Shown in pieces: positions 11,065 to 22,126 of a DNA stretch of 64,000 nucleotides; positions within the stretch are counted from its first letter, which is position 1, and each line of letters starts with the position of its first letter. Source of the DNA: Rhabditoides inermis (lineage: Eukaryota > Nematoda > Chromadorea > Rhabditida > Rhabditidae); assembly GCA_963966185.1 (NCBI GenBank), contig CAWZYM010000408.1, positions 186,001-250,000 of the forward strand, in the 5' to 3' direction. Below the pieces are notes generated by a model. It ran no database searches. It was not told the origin of the DNA and saw only the letters and a list, made by a program, of their open reading frames with translations. The position numbers and the translations under genes are program-made.

Positions 11065-12112
11065 TTTTCTCTCCCTCTCCCCCTCACGCTTCTCGTCGCT
11101 GCTATCGGTGTTTGATTATCTATCACTTATCACCACTGATTGGCAGTTGTGTGCTGTCTGAAGGTGTTGTGATTGAGTTAGAAGCACGTTCTCTGCAATT
11201 TTTCCTTTTATTCCATTTTTTTCCGTTTCTTGTTTCCGGTTTCATTTTCTTTTCGCCATATTCGCCTCCATTTATCCAATCGTTTCATTGTGTAATTAGA
11301 CAATGCACTGTGTCTCGTGTAGAGGGAGACAGGACGTTTACTTGCTAGAAGCGTTCTTTTTCTTTTGCGCTCCTTCTTTTTTATTATTTTCTCTCTTTCT
11401 CTCTCTCTCTCTTTCTCTCTCTCTCGCTCTCTCTCTTCTTTAAAAAAAAAACAAATGAAGATCAATCACGAAGATTGATCTTGAATAATCTTACTGCAAA
11501 AACGAGAAATGATTACAGCGACAATAGCTTCGGGTGGTCGTTTCCAATTTCAGCTGGTTGTCAGCCACAGGTTCGACTCAAACAGATGACATGATAAAGT
11601 AGGTAGTCACTTTCTGCACTGTAGGTTATTTAATAGCGTATGATACATCATTTCTTTTAGTTCCGAAATCTAAGTCGGTATCACACCCATGTACAATCGC
11701 TTTTTCCGGTCACCCGGTTTACGTGCGAGGATATTGTAGGTTGCAGTATCTAAACGTCTTCTCTTCACTTCTCATAATTTTTCTTTTATTCTGTCGTTAC
11801 TGGTTTTCGGTTCCATTTTTCTTCTGATAGCCCGTTTTATTCATCAACACGGCATGGCAAATACGTTTCCAAAAAATCAGGTCTTTTTGCCACCTTCCGA
11901 TACTACCAGGCAGTCAATACCATCTATCACTATCAATCACATGCAGTGAAGGAGTAAGAAGCACGCCTGCTGCTATGTTCAATCATAATGTCACGTCTTC
12001 TGTCCAGTTCGGCGACGACACTACTTCTTTCTTCTTTCTTCTTTCGTCTTTCTTCTATACTTCTTTTTTGCCATATTTTATCACAAGGTGGATAGAAGAT
12101 CGAATATATCTG
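10449..12112 (+). other. Non-coding region after the Rep-like gene
   Basis: T-rich sequence followed by CT tracts (about 10991-11065 and 11391-11435). A perfect inverted repeat AAGATCAATC/GATTGATCTT with a 5-base loop lies near 11457-11483. I searched by eye for a CRESS origin nonamer (NANTATTAC type) beside it and found none. No gene seen. Confidence 0.4.
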
Positions 12113-12273
12113 CCCCTGCCGGCTCCCTTAAATTTGCTATGGCGTGTGTCTGATGTCTGTCTGTTTGTTTGTTTGTCCAGAGGTCTCCAGCTCTATGGCG
12201 TCGACCTAGAAACTTCTCCTTATAGGGTTACAGTTGATATAGTCCTGTGACGCTCGCGTTTACCTGGCACCTC

Positions 12274-12295
12274 ATTTGCATAATTCCTTATATGG
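12274..12295 (+). promoter_or_regulatory. Octamer + CArG pair in the unit 5' region
   Basis: ATTTGCAT (12274-12281) and CCTTATATGG (12286-12295) are separated by 4 bases. They equal the POU octamer and the SRF/MADS CArG consensus CC(A/T)6GG. The same pair with the same 4-base gap occurs at 2739, 13186, 16234, 18895, 21557, 24948, 44907 and 47743. Regulatory function is not shown; it may simply be conserved transposon end sequence. Confidence 0.4.
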
Positions 12296-12940
12296 GTTCA
12301 CTAAGAACTCTGGACTTAGAATCTGAAACTTGTGACGTTTCTATATGAACTCTGTCAGTTTTAGACCTAGAGACTTGATACTTGGTACAAGTAACAAGTA
12401 AACAACGTCAAAATTTTTGGTAAACAACAACAGTAAACAAGTAAACAAAGAAGTAAACAACTCCAAATCTCTTTTTAAAGGTATCTAACGTGTACTAGAC
12501 CAAATACTCAGTTCATATTTATTGTTTACAAGTCATGTAAACAAGTAAACAAATCTGTAAACAACTCAGAAATGTGTTTTAAAGGTCTTCAACGTGTAGT
12601 ACGCAAAACACTAAGTTCGATTTTGTTGTTTATTTGAGATGTAAACAAGTAAACAAATAAGTAAACAACTCCAAATCTCATTCTAAAGGTATCTAACGTG
12701 TACTTGACCAAGTACTGAGTTCATATTTATTGTTTACAAATCATGTAAACAAGTAAACAAAAAGGTAAACAACGCCAAATCTCTTCTTAAAGGTGTCTAA
12801 CGTGTACTAGACCAAGTACTGAGTTCAAAACTATTGTTCACAAGTGAAGTAAACAAGTAAACAAAAAGTAAACAAAGCTCAAACGTTCCATATTCAAGTA
12901 GAATCCTGTTAGAGATCTTTTTTACTTATTATCGCAAAAA

Positions 12941-13043
12941 GGCGAGCGCGCCGAAGGCGCGCGAGCCTTGGCGCGCAATGCGGCGGCGAAGCCGCTGCCA
13001 CTAGCGGGCCGGAGGCGAGCGAAGCGAGCCTCCGGCCCGCTAG
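12941..13043 (+). terminator. Helitron-type 3' hairpin cluster ending CTAG
   Basis: Three-hairpin cluster; the middle one is GCGGC-GAA-GCCGC class with flanking mismatches, followed by CACTAG; the last hairpin is bounded by CTAG and followed by TCGCC, the first bases of the next unit. Confidence 0.7.
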
Positions 13044-13731
13044 TCGCCACTCTCCCCCCCCCTAAAATTTCCTATGGCGACCGTATGTCCAGACTCATAA
13101 CTCGTTACTCTTTTCACGAATCAGGATACAACTTTGGGGTTAAGGTTTGGTGTCACCTGAGACGCAATCGTTACTCTGACATTTCATTTGCATAACTCCT
13201 TATATGGGTTCCACGAGAGGAACTTTGGACTTTGACTCGAAAACAGACTTTTCATTATAACTCAAGAACGAATTGAGGTAGAGAGTTCATATTCACACCA
13301 TACAACTACCTAACTAAGACAAAAGATATAGTAAACATGTTATGTAAACAAGTAAACAAGTAAACAAGTAATGTAAACAATCTCGGAAATCTTAATAACT
13401 TTGTTAGTTTTCAAGGTAGACACTTCATATTCATACCATAACACAAGTACACAAGTACATTTATGATAGTAAACAACTCATGTCAACAAGTAAACAAAGA
13501 AGTAAACAACACAATTTTTCATTTATGAGGTATCTAACGTGTACTAGACCATGTATTTAGTTCAAATTTGTTGTTTACATGGAAAGTAAACAAGTAAACA
13601 AGAACGTAAACAACCACAAATCTCATTTTAAAGATATCTAACGTATACTAGACCAAGTACTGAGTTCATATTTGTTGTTTACAAGTGAAGTAAACAAGTA
13701 AACAACTTTGTAAACAACTTTCTACTAAAAT
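13044..13731 (+). repeat. Helitron-like unit truncated on the right
   Basis: Starts TCGCC, C-run, CCTAAAATTTCCTATGG, includes the octamer/CArG pair at 13186-13207 and GTAAACAA arrays. It ends without hairpins at about 13731, where the next class (CTACTAAAATGTCCTATGG) begins. Confidence 0.6.
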
Positions 13732-15562
13732 GTCCTATGGTGTCCGTCATTGGAAGGTCATAACTAGCTTCAAACTTAACCGATTCCTATGAAACTTTGT
13801 AGAAAGTTGTGTCACCTGCACCAGACGACAACAAAATTCAGGCACCTCTCAACTCCTCCTCTACGTCCATATTTGGTCAAAAAACCACCAAAAATGGTCA
13901 CTTTTGCACTTTTTCTTGTGTGTCCGCGGGCATAACTCCGTTTCTACCGAACCGATTCGCGTCAAACTTCGCAGAAAGTTTACATATTACTCCAGGATGC
14001 AGTCCACTTCGTGATTACTCTCCAAATACACTCATTGCCTACAGTTGGTAGAAAAACCTCAAAATTCGCCGATTTTGGTGCTGTCCGCTGCAAAAGCTTC
14101 TCACCTAAGAAACAGTTTCGCTTCTTGTTCTGTAATTACTTTCAACAAATAGTTCTGTCACTAACCTGCAAGTTTCATCATCATTGGTTACGGTGTAAGG
14201 AAAATATAGCCAAATTAGCAAGAGCCGCGCGCGCGCTCTCGCCTCACTTTTGCGATTTTTAGTATTTCCGCGGTCACAACTCGACTCATACAGAACCAGT
14301 TTGCATGAAACTCATAAGATAGTTGAGTTCACGTCTTCTGATGCAGTCCACTTTGTGACAGTTCTCAATTTTGCTTTCATAACCTCTATTTATGGTCGAA
14401 AACCACCAAAAATAGACACTTTTGCACCTTTTCTTGTGTGTCCGCGGGCATATCTCCGTTTTTACTTGACCGATTTGCTTGATGTTTTTCAGAAAGTTTA
14501 CATATTACTAGGGGCCCCAACCGCCGCCTCAAAACTCGCGCGCGCGCATTTCAGTTATCCGGGCCGCGCGCGCTCGAAACTTGACATGCGTTTATGAAAC
14601 TTTCCTAAAAATACTTTTTCGTTATTAGGCGTCGATTAAAAAAAAGATCTTGAAGTTTGGTTACCAAAAGTTTAAAACGTCTATATCATTTTTAGGAAGA
14701 TAGCTACAGACATGGGGTTTGTTGGACGCGATTGCTTGGGTGTCAAGGATTCTAAAAATATACTATGTTAGACCATTATCATTTTAGGAATACTCGATAT
14801 CTTGAAAAAACCACTAAATTGGCTATAAGCTCTCAAAATTCCGCTCGCCGTCGGGGCTCTCTCCTCTCTCGCCGTTGTTGTCTCTCCTCTCCCCGCGTTG
14901 TTGGCGGGAAAACGCGCGGGAAAACGCGGCTGGCAGCCGGCTGGGTGGGGGAAATGTGTGAGTGCGAAGGTGAAAGCATACGAAATGTGCTGATTGTGGA
15001 CATAATTCTGAACTGGAGATCAGTTAGTATCAACAGATTCCTTGATGAGTATGTAATGTGAAGTCGAGAACACGTTCGAAGTCGTATGAACCAGTTCGAA
15101 CACGATCGAACGCGATAGAACGTTCCAGTTGTTATAGTGCGTATCTATAAGAATAAGCTTCAGAGTGCGTATGTATTCACGAAACCATATTAGAACCTCG
15201 TTCACACGTGTTGAGACACGTTCAATTCAACTCCCCTCAGCTTGAGTGAAAAGTAGGTCACTCGCTGCTGCCACGGCGCGCCCTCTCACTGTCTGACAAT
15301 AACAACCTCTCGCGCCTGCGCTCTGACCCATCACTCGCCTCTCCCTCCCGCCAAGCCAAGAATCGGCGAGCAATTTGGTCAGGCGAGGATACACACTTTC
15401 TGGGTTACTGTCGATCTCAGACACATCGGATCGGAATGAAATTTTGGAACATGAAATGATTCGCCAATACACACCGATTGATGTCAAATTCAACCCGAAA
15501 AGTCGTTGTCTATTTTTCCGGTTGGGGCCCCTACATATTACTTCAGGACGCAGTTCACTTCG
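13732..15562 (+). repeat. GTCCGCGGGCATAACTCC-class repeat, split by a transposon
   Basis: Begins CTACTAAAATGTCCTATGG. Internally it repeats a roughly 0.3-kb module opening with a TGTCCGCGGGCATA-like phrase. A second copy lies at 49515-50500. The copy here is interrupted by the insertion 14510-15532 and stops matching at about 15562. Open frames of 80-115 codons in it are shared by both copies but differ by changes that do not look protein-conserving, so no gene is called. Confidence 0.6.
14510..15532. mobile_element. 1,023-bp TIR transposon with 10-bp target duplication (MULE-like)
   Basis: Ends are AGGGGCCCCAACCG and its exact reverse complement. The flanks are ACATATTACT at 14500-14509 and again at 15533-15542, a 10-bp target site duplication. 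The copy of the host repeat near 50300 supplies the empty site. A TSD of 9-11 bp is typical of Mutator-like elements; the superfamily call is inference from TSD length only. No transposase frame is seen, so it is non-autonomous. Internally there are GC-rich stretches (CGCGCGCG near 14531) and a purine/pyrimidine-rich middle. Confidence 0.75.
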
Positions 15563-16091
15563 TGAAGAGAATGCGAGAATAAAAGAGGGCGAGAGGTTGC
15601 AGTAGCAAAGCTCTCTGTTTTCGTAGCGTTAAAACTAAAAGAAGGAGATGAGAGAGAGAGTTTTTATGAGAAAAGGAAGTATAGTTCAGAAAAAAATGTA
15701 TAATGATTATCATTGATCTATGTATTCATAGATATTGATAGCGGGAGCGCGCGGCACCGTGCGGGTGCTCTTTCTGTATAAGCGAGGACATTTAAATTCA
15801 GAAATATACATAGAACTACTGACTTGTACAACGGAGGTACGCGGCAGCTAACCAAAGCACTTGCAGACCAGGTAGTATCATTATTGCATCGCCTCTAGAC
15901 CACATTATCAGTGCAATCAATACATCAATCGACTAATATTCTCTACTTTAATAACCAGTTTCACTCAAAATGTTATGAAATTGTAAAAAAAAACAGTATT
16001 ATAGATCATAACAAAAACTTGAGTTTCTATTCTATTCTTCTTATTTTCATGATCTAGCGCGGAGGCGCGCGACAGCGCGCCGTAGCGCTAG
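15563..16091 (+). mobile_element. Helitron-like fragment with a divergent 3' hairpin
   Basis: Unrelated to the surrounding arrays. It ends in CTAG (16054-16057), a hairpin with arms GCGCGC/GCGCGC and loop GACA, then CTAG at 16088-16091 followed by TCGCC. This matches a Helitron 3' end of a different family from its neighbours. The 5' end is uncertain; it replaces the host repeat from about 15563. Confidence 0.45.
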
Positions 16092-18754
16092 TCGCCACTC
16101 TCCCCCCCCCTAAAATTTCCTATGGCGACCGTATGTCCAGAGTCATAACTCATTACTCTTTTAACGAATCAGGATACAACTTTGGGGTTAAGGTTTGGTG
16201 TCACCTGAGACGCGATGGTTACTCTGACATCTCATTTGCATAAGTCCTTATATGGGTTCCACGAGAGGAACTTTGGACTTTGACTCGAAAACCGACTTTT
16301 CACTATAACTCAAGAACGAATTGAGGAAGACAGTTCATATTCACACCATACAACAACCTAACTAAGACAAAAGTTTTAGTAAACATATAATGTAAACAAG
16401 TAAACAAGTAAACAAATCATGTAAACATTCTCGGAAATCTTAATAACTTTGTTAGTTTTCAAGGTAGACACTTCATACTCATACCATAACACAAGTACAC
16501 AAGTACATTTATGATAGTAAACAACTCATGTCAACAAGTAAACAAAGAAGTAAACAACACAAAAATTTTTTCAGAGGTATCTAACGTGCACTAGACTATT
16601 GAGATGCCCTTTAAGGGTTAAGGTACTGTAGCGTCGGTGATTGAAATTTTGATTCATGACCTCATTTGCATTTTTCCAAATATGGTAATGTTGTATCTCG
16701 GTCAGTTTTAGTGTTACTGAGGTGTCCTTTTAGGGTTAGGGTAGTGTAGGGTCGACAAATTAAATTTTGGTTTCTGACCTCATTTGCATATTTCCAATTA
16801 TGGTAATGTTGTAACTCGGTCAGTTTTTGTGTTAACCATCGCGTCTCAGGTGACACCAAACCTTAACCCAAAAGTTGTATCCTGATTCGTTAAAAGAGTA
16901 ATGAGTTATGACTCTGGACATACGGTCGCCATACGGTCTCTCATACGGTCGCCCTGGCAGGGCTATATAAAATTTGCTATGGTCGTTGTTTGTTTGTTGG
17001 TCCCAGCATGTAGCTCAGTAACTATTACACCTACACAGCTCATACTCTAAACTTAACACTCTTATGGTGATCGCATGCAATCGTTTCATTTTCACAATCA
17101 CAGTTCTACTTACCGTATGACTTTACTAACAGCTTGACATAGCCTAAAAAACTTTTCACTCATATGCTCAGTCCATGTTTTAAGATGTGAATCTCATACT
17201 GTAAACTTAGACTTATCACACTATATTGACTTGACACACGTTACTAGGACTCATTCCGAAAACTCCTTATATGGGTTTATATAGAATTTCCAAAATTTCA
17301 GAAGGACATAACTCAAGACTGAAGAAACATTTCACACTCAAACTACAAAATTAATGTCAACCAATCACTCCTAACAGACACACATTAGCATAGGTTCCTA
17401 TATCATTTCCTTAAATGGGTTCACTAACAACTCGGTCCACTTCTATGTAAACCTACCTTCAAACTTTATATTTTGTCATGAAACTTGCACAGTAACATGA
17501 AACGTTCATGTTATTTACAGTTTTACAGTTTTATTTCAAAAAACCAGTTTAAAAAAGTTTTACAGCATTTTTCATTTTCTGACAGGATCAATCACGTAAG
17601 ATGCAAAACGCAAAAACCTTGAATATCTTTGTTAGTTTTGAAGACTAAAATTTCAAACTTTAGCTGATGATAGAAGACACTTGGCCGATGATAGAAGACT
17701 TTAGCTGATGATAGAAGACACTTGCCCCTGCCGGCCCCCCTAAATTTGCTATGGCGTGTGTCTGTTTGTTTGTTTGTTTGTTTGTCCAGATGTCTCCAGC
17801 TCTATGGCGTGGACCTAGAAACTTCTCCTTATAGGGTTAGAGTTAGTATAGGCCTGGGACGGTCGCGTTTACCTGGCACCTCATTTGCATATCTCCTTCT
17901 ATGGGTTCACTAAGAACTCTGGACTTAGAATCTCAAATTTGTGACATTTCTATATGAACTTTGTCAGTTTTAGACCTAGACACTTGATACTTGATACAAG
18001 TAACAAGTAAACAAAGTCAAAATGTTTGGTAAACAACAACAGTAAACAAGTAAACAAATAAGTAAACAACTCCAAATCTCTTTTACAAAGTATCTAACGT
18101 GTACTAGACCAAGTACTCAGTTCATATTTATTGTTTACAAGTCATGTAAACAAGTAAACAAATCTGTAAACAACTCAGAAATGTATTTTAAAAGTATCTA
18201 ACGTGTAGTACACCAATTACTAAGTTCGATTTTGTTGTTTATTTGAGATGTAAACAAGTAAACAAATAAGCAAACAACTCAAAAATTCATTTTAAAAGTA
18301 TCTAACGTGTACTAGACCGAGTACTCAGTTCACATTTATTGCTTACAAGTCATGTAAACAAGTAAACAATTTTGTAAACAACTCAGAAATGTGTTTTTAA
18401 GCTCTCTAACATGTAGTAAACAAAATACTAAGTTCGATTTTGTTGTTTATTTGAGATGTAAACAAGTAAACAAAAAATTAAATAACTCCAAATTCAATCT
18501 AAACGTATCTAACGTGTACTAGGCCAAGTACTGAGTTCAAATTTGTTGACTACAAGTGAAGTAAACAAGTAAACAAAAAATAAACAAAGCTTAAACCTTC
18601 CATTTTCAAGTATAACTCTGTTACAGGTCTATGTTTTAGTTATTATAGCGGAAAGACGAGCGCGCCGAAGGCGCGCGAGCCTTGGAGCAAACGCGGCGCG
18701 AAGCGCTGCCACTAGCGGGCCAGAGGCGAGCGAAGCGAGCCTCCGGCCCGCTAG
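16092..18754 (+). repeat. Composite Helitron unit, tandem copy 1 (about 2.66 kb)
   Basis: Starts TCGCC and C-run; CCTAAAATTTCCTATGG leader; octamer/CArG at 16234-16255; internal second leader CGCCCTGGCAGGGC-TATATAAAATTT near 16951; internal third leader CCCCTGCCGG near 17723; GTAAACAA arrays; hairpin cluster with CTAG at 18751-18754. Three leaders but only one 3' hairpin cluster suggest nested or deleted units amplified together. No gene; the recurring 61-65 codon frames are repeat sequence. Confidence 0.8.
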
Positions 18755-21416
18755 TCGCCACTCTCCCCCCCTAAAATTTCCTATGGCGACCGTATGTCCA
18801 GAGTCATAACTCATTACTCTTTTAACGAATCAGGATACAACTTTGGGGTTAAGGTTTGGTGTCACCTGAGACGCGATGGTTACTCTGACATCTCATTTGC
18901 ATAAGTCCTTATATGGGTTCCACGAGAGGAACTTTGGACTTTGACTCGAAAACCGACTTTTCACTATAACTCAAGAACGAATTGAGGAAGACAGTTCATA
19001 TTCACACCATACAACAACCTAACTAAGACAAAAGTTTTAGTAAACATATAATGTAAACAAGTAAACAAGTAAACAAATCATGTAAACATTCTCGGAAATC
19101 TTAATAACTTTGTTAGTTTTCAAGGTAGACACTTCATACTCATACCATAACACAAGTACACAAGTACATTTATGATAGTAAACAACTCATGTCAACAAGT
19201 AAACAAAGAAGTAAACAACACAAAAAATTTTTTCAGAGGTATCTAACGTGCACTAGACTATTGAGATGCCCTTTAAGGGTTAAGGTACTGTAGCGTCGGT
19301 GATTGAAATTTTGATTCATGACCTCATTTGCATTTTTCCAAATATGGTAATGTTGTATCTCGGTCAGTTTTAGTGTTACTGAGGTGTCCTTTTAGGGTTA
19401 GGGTAGTGTAGGGTCGACAAATTAAATTTTGGTTTCTGACCTCATTTGCATATTTCCAATTATGGTAATGTTGTAACTCGGTCAGTTTTTGTGTTAACCA
19501 TCGCGTCTCAGGTGACACCAAACCTTAACCCAAAAGTTGTATCCTGATTCGTTAAAAGAGTAATGAGTTATGACTCTGGACATACGGTCGCCATACGGTC
19601 TCTCATACGGTCGCCCTGGCAGGGCTATATAAAATTTGCTATGGTCGTTGTTTGTTTGTTGGTCCCAGCATGTAGCTCAGTAACTATTACACCTACACAG
19701 CTCATACTCTAAACTTAACACTCTTATGGTGATCGCATGCAATCGTTTCATTTTCACAATCACAGCTCTACTTACCGTATGACTTTACTAACAGCTTGAC
19801 ATAGCCTAAAAAACTTTTCACTCATATGCTCAGTCCATGTTTTAAGATGTGAATCTCATACTGTAAACTTAGACTTATCACACTATATTGACTTGACACA
19901 CGTTACTAGGACTCATTCCGAAAACTCCTTATATGGGTTTATATAGAATTTCCAAAATTTCAGAAGGACATAACTCAAGACTGAAGAAACATTTCACACT
20001 CAAACTACAAAATTAATGTCAACCAATCACTCCTAACAGACACACATTAGCATAGGTTCCTATATCATTTCCTTAAATGGGTTCACTAACAACTCGGTCC
20101 ACTTCTATGTAAACCTACCTTCAAACTTTATATTTTGTCATGAAACTTGCACAGTAACATGAAACGTTCATGTTATTTACAGTTTTACAGTTTTATTTCA
20201 AAAAACCAGTTTAAAAAAGTTTTACAGCATTTTTCATTTTCTGACAGGATCAATCACGTAAGATGCAAAACGCAAAAACCTTGAATATCTTTGTTAGTTT
20301 TGAAGACTAAAATTTCAAACTTTAGCTGATGATAGAAGACACTTGGCCGATGATAGAAGACTTTAGCTGATGATAGAAGACACTTGCCCCTGCCGGCCCC
20401 CCTAAATTTGCTATGGCGTGTGTCTGTTTGTTTGTTTGTTTGTTTGTCCAGATGTCTCCAGCTCTATGGCGTGGACCTAGAAACTTCTCCTTATAGGGTT
20501 AGAGTTAGTATAGGCCTGGGACGGTCGCGTTTACCTGGCACCTCATTTGCATATCTCCTTCTATGGGTTCACTAAGAACTCTGGACTTAGAATCTCAAAT
20601 TTGTGACATTTCTATATGAACTTTGTCAGTTTTAGACCTAGACACTTGACACTTGATCCAAGTTACAAGTAAACAAAGTCAAAATGTTTGGTAAACAACA
20701 ACAGTAAACAAGTAAACAAATAAGTAAACAACTCCAAATCTCTTTTACAAAGTATCTAACGTGTACTAGACCAAGTACTCAGTTCATATTTATTGTTTAC
20801 AAGTCATGTAAACAAGTAAACAAATCTGTAAACAACTCAGAAATGTATTTTAAAAGTATCTAACGTGTAGTACACCAATTACTAAGTTCGATTTTGTTGT
20901 TTATTTGAGATGTAAACAAGTAAACAAATAAGCAAACAACTCAAAAATTCATTTTAAAAGTATCTAACGTGTACTAGACCGAGTACTCAGTTCACATTTA
21001 TTGCTTACAAGTCATGTAAACAAGTAAACAATTTTGTAAACAACTCAGAAATGTGTTTTTAAGCTCTCTAACATGTAGTAAACAAAATACTAAGTTCGAT
21101 TTTGTTGTTTATTTGAGATGTAAACAAGTAAACAAAAAATTAAATAACTCCAAATTCAATCTAAACGTATCTAACGTGTACTAGGCCAAGTACTGAGTTC
21201 AAATTTGTTGACTACAAGTGAAGTAAACAAGTAAACAAAAAATAAACAAAGCTTAAACCTTCCATTTTCAAGTATAACTCTGTTACAGGTCTATGTTTTA
21301 GTTATTATAGCGGAAAGACGAGCGCGCCGAAGGCGCGCGAGCCTTGGAGCAAACGCGGCGCGAAGCGCTGCCACTAGCGGGCCAGAGGCGAGCGAAGCGA
21401 GCCTCCGGCCCGCTAG
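18755..21416 (+). repeat. Composite Helitron unit, tandem copy 2 (2,662 bp)
   Basis: Almost base-for-base repeat of 16092-18754, offset 2,662-2,663 bp. Visible differences are few (for example GACACTTGACACTTGATCC near 20641 against GACACTTGATACTTGATAC near 17979). The near identity means a recent tandem amplification. Ends in the same hairpin cluster, CTAG at 21413-21416. Confidence 0.85.
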
Positions 21417-21632
21417 TCGCCACTCTCCCCCCCTAAAATTTCCTATGGCGACCGTATGTCCAGAGTCATAACTCATTACTCTTTTAACGAATCAGGATAC
21501 AACTTTGGGGTTAAGGTTTGGTGTCACCCGAGACGTGATGGTTACTCTGACATCTCATTTGCATAAGTCCTTATATGGGTTCCACGAGAGGAACTTTGGA
21601 CTTTGACTCGAAAACCGACTTTTCACTATAAC

Positions 21633-22126
21633 TAGAGTTTCGTTCGGCTGCCGAAATGACGACCGAAAAATCGACATTTCGGCAAATGATGACCGATTTC
21701 GGAATTTCCGAAATGGCCGATCCCGAAATCCGATCTGTTCGGCAATGACCGAACCGAAGTTTCGGAAACCGTTTCGGAATCGTTCGGCGCGGCCGTTCCT
21801 TTCGGCCGCGCTTTTCGGAATTGCCGAAAAATATTAGAATAATTTCTGGAAGGAGGGATTTTCGCTTGACTCGACCGTGTTCACGAGTTGATAGTGGGGT
21901 ATGAGTGAACCATCGGTGAGTTACATTTCATCAATATCATGCAAATGTGTTTTTCGGAATTTCCGAAATGGCGCGACCCGAGTTCGGTCATTGCCGTTTC
22001 GGCGCGCACCGAACAGACGGTCGTTCGGTTCGGAAATTCCGAAAAGTGTTCGGTTATTTCCGAAACGGAAATTTCGAAATCGTCATTTTTCGGAAATGAC
22101 CGTTTCGGAAATCGAACGAAACTCTA
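21633..22126. mobile_element. 494-bp hAT-like MITE with 8-bp target duplication
   Basis: Terminal inverted repeats TAGAGTTTCGTTCG and CGAACGAAACTCTA; flanking ACTATAAC at 21625-21632 and 22127-22134. Both other tandem copies (near 16310 and 18963) show the uninterrupted site. An 8-bp TSD and TIRs beginning TAGAG fit the hAT superfamily. The interior is made of repeated CGGAAAT and ATTTCCG words in both directions, so the single strand could fold heavily. No transposase frame. Confidence 0.8.

Larger units (their letters stand above)
6085..12112 (+). mobile_element. About 6-kb insertion carrying a CRESS-Rep-like gene
   Basis: Left and right edges are where similarity to other array units is lost (about 6085) and regained (about 12113, CCCCTGCCGG leader). 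The 17.7-kb copy of that right junction has no such insert. Inside are a (GA)n/(G)n tract, one multi-exon gene (7081-10448), CT-rich tracts and about 1.6 kb of non-coding sequence. I found no clear terminal repeat or target duplication, so it may be a transposon, an integrated replicon, cargo inside a Helitron, or a host segment. Confidence 0.5.
12113..13043 (+). repeat. Helitron-like unit, CCCCTGCCGG leader class
   Basis: Starts CCCCTGCCGG then CTTAAATTTGCTATGG and GTTTGTTTGT, carries ATTTGCAT + CCTTATATGG (12274-12295), then the GTAAACAA subrepeat array, and ends in the hairpin cluster 12941-13043 (CTAG at 13040-13043). The same class occurs internally near 17723 and 20385. Confidence 0.65.

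Noticed and set aside
11457..11483. Inverted repeat as a CRESS replication origin
   Set aside because: A good 10-bp stem but no NANTATTAC-type nonamer in or near the loop.
13809..14262. 80-83 codon frames shared by two repeat copies
   Set aside because: Shared because the DNA repeat is shared; differences fall in all codon positions as far as I can see.
16662..16859. Identical 65-codon minus-strand frames at 16662, 19324 and 22488
   Set aside because: Identity follows from the recent tandem duplication; the frame lies within repeat leader sequence and has no coding signature.
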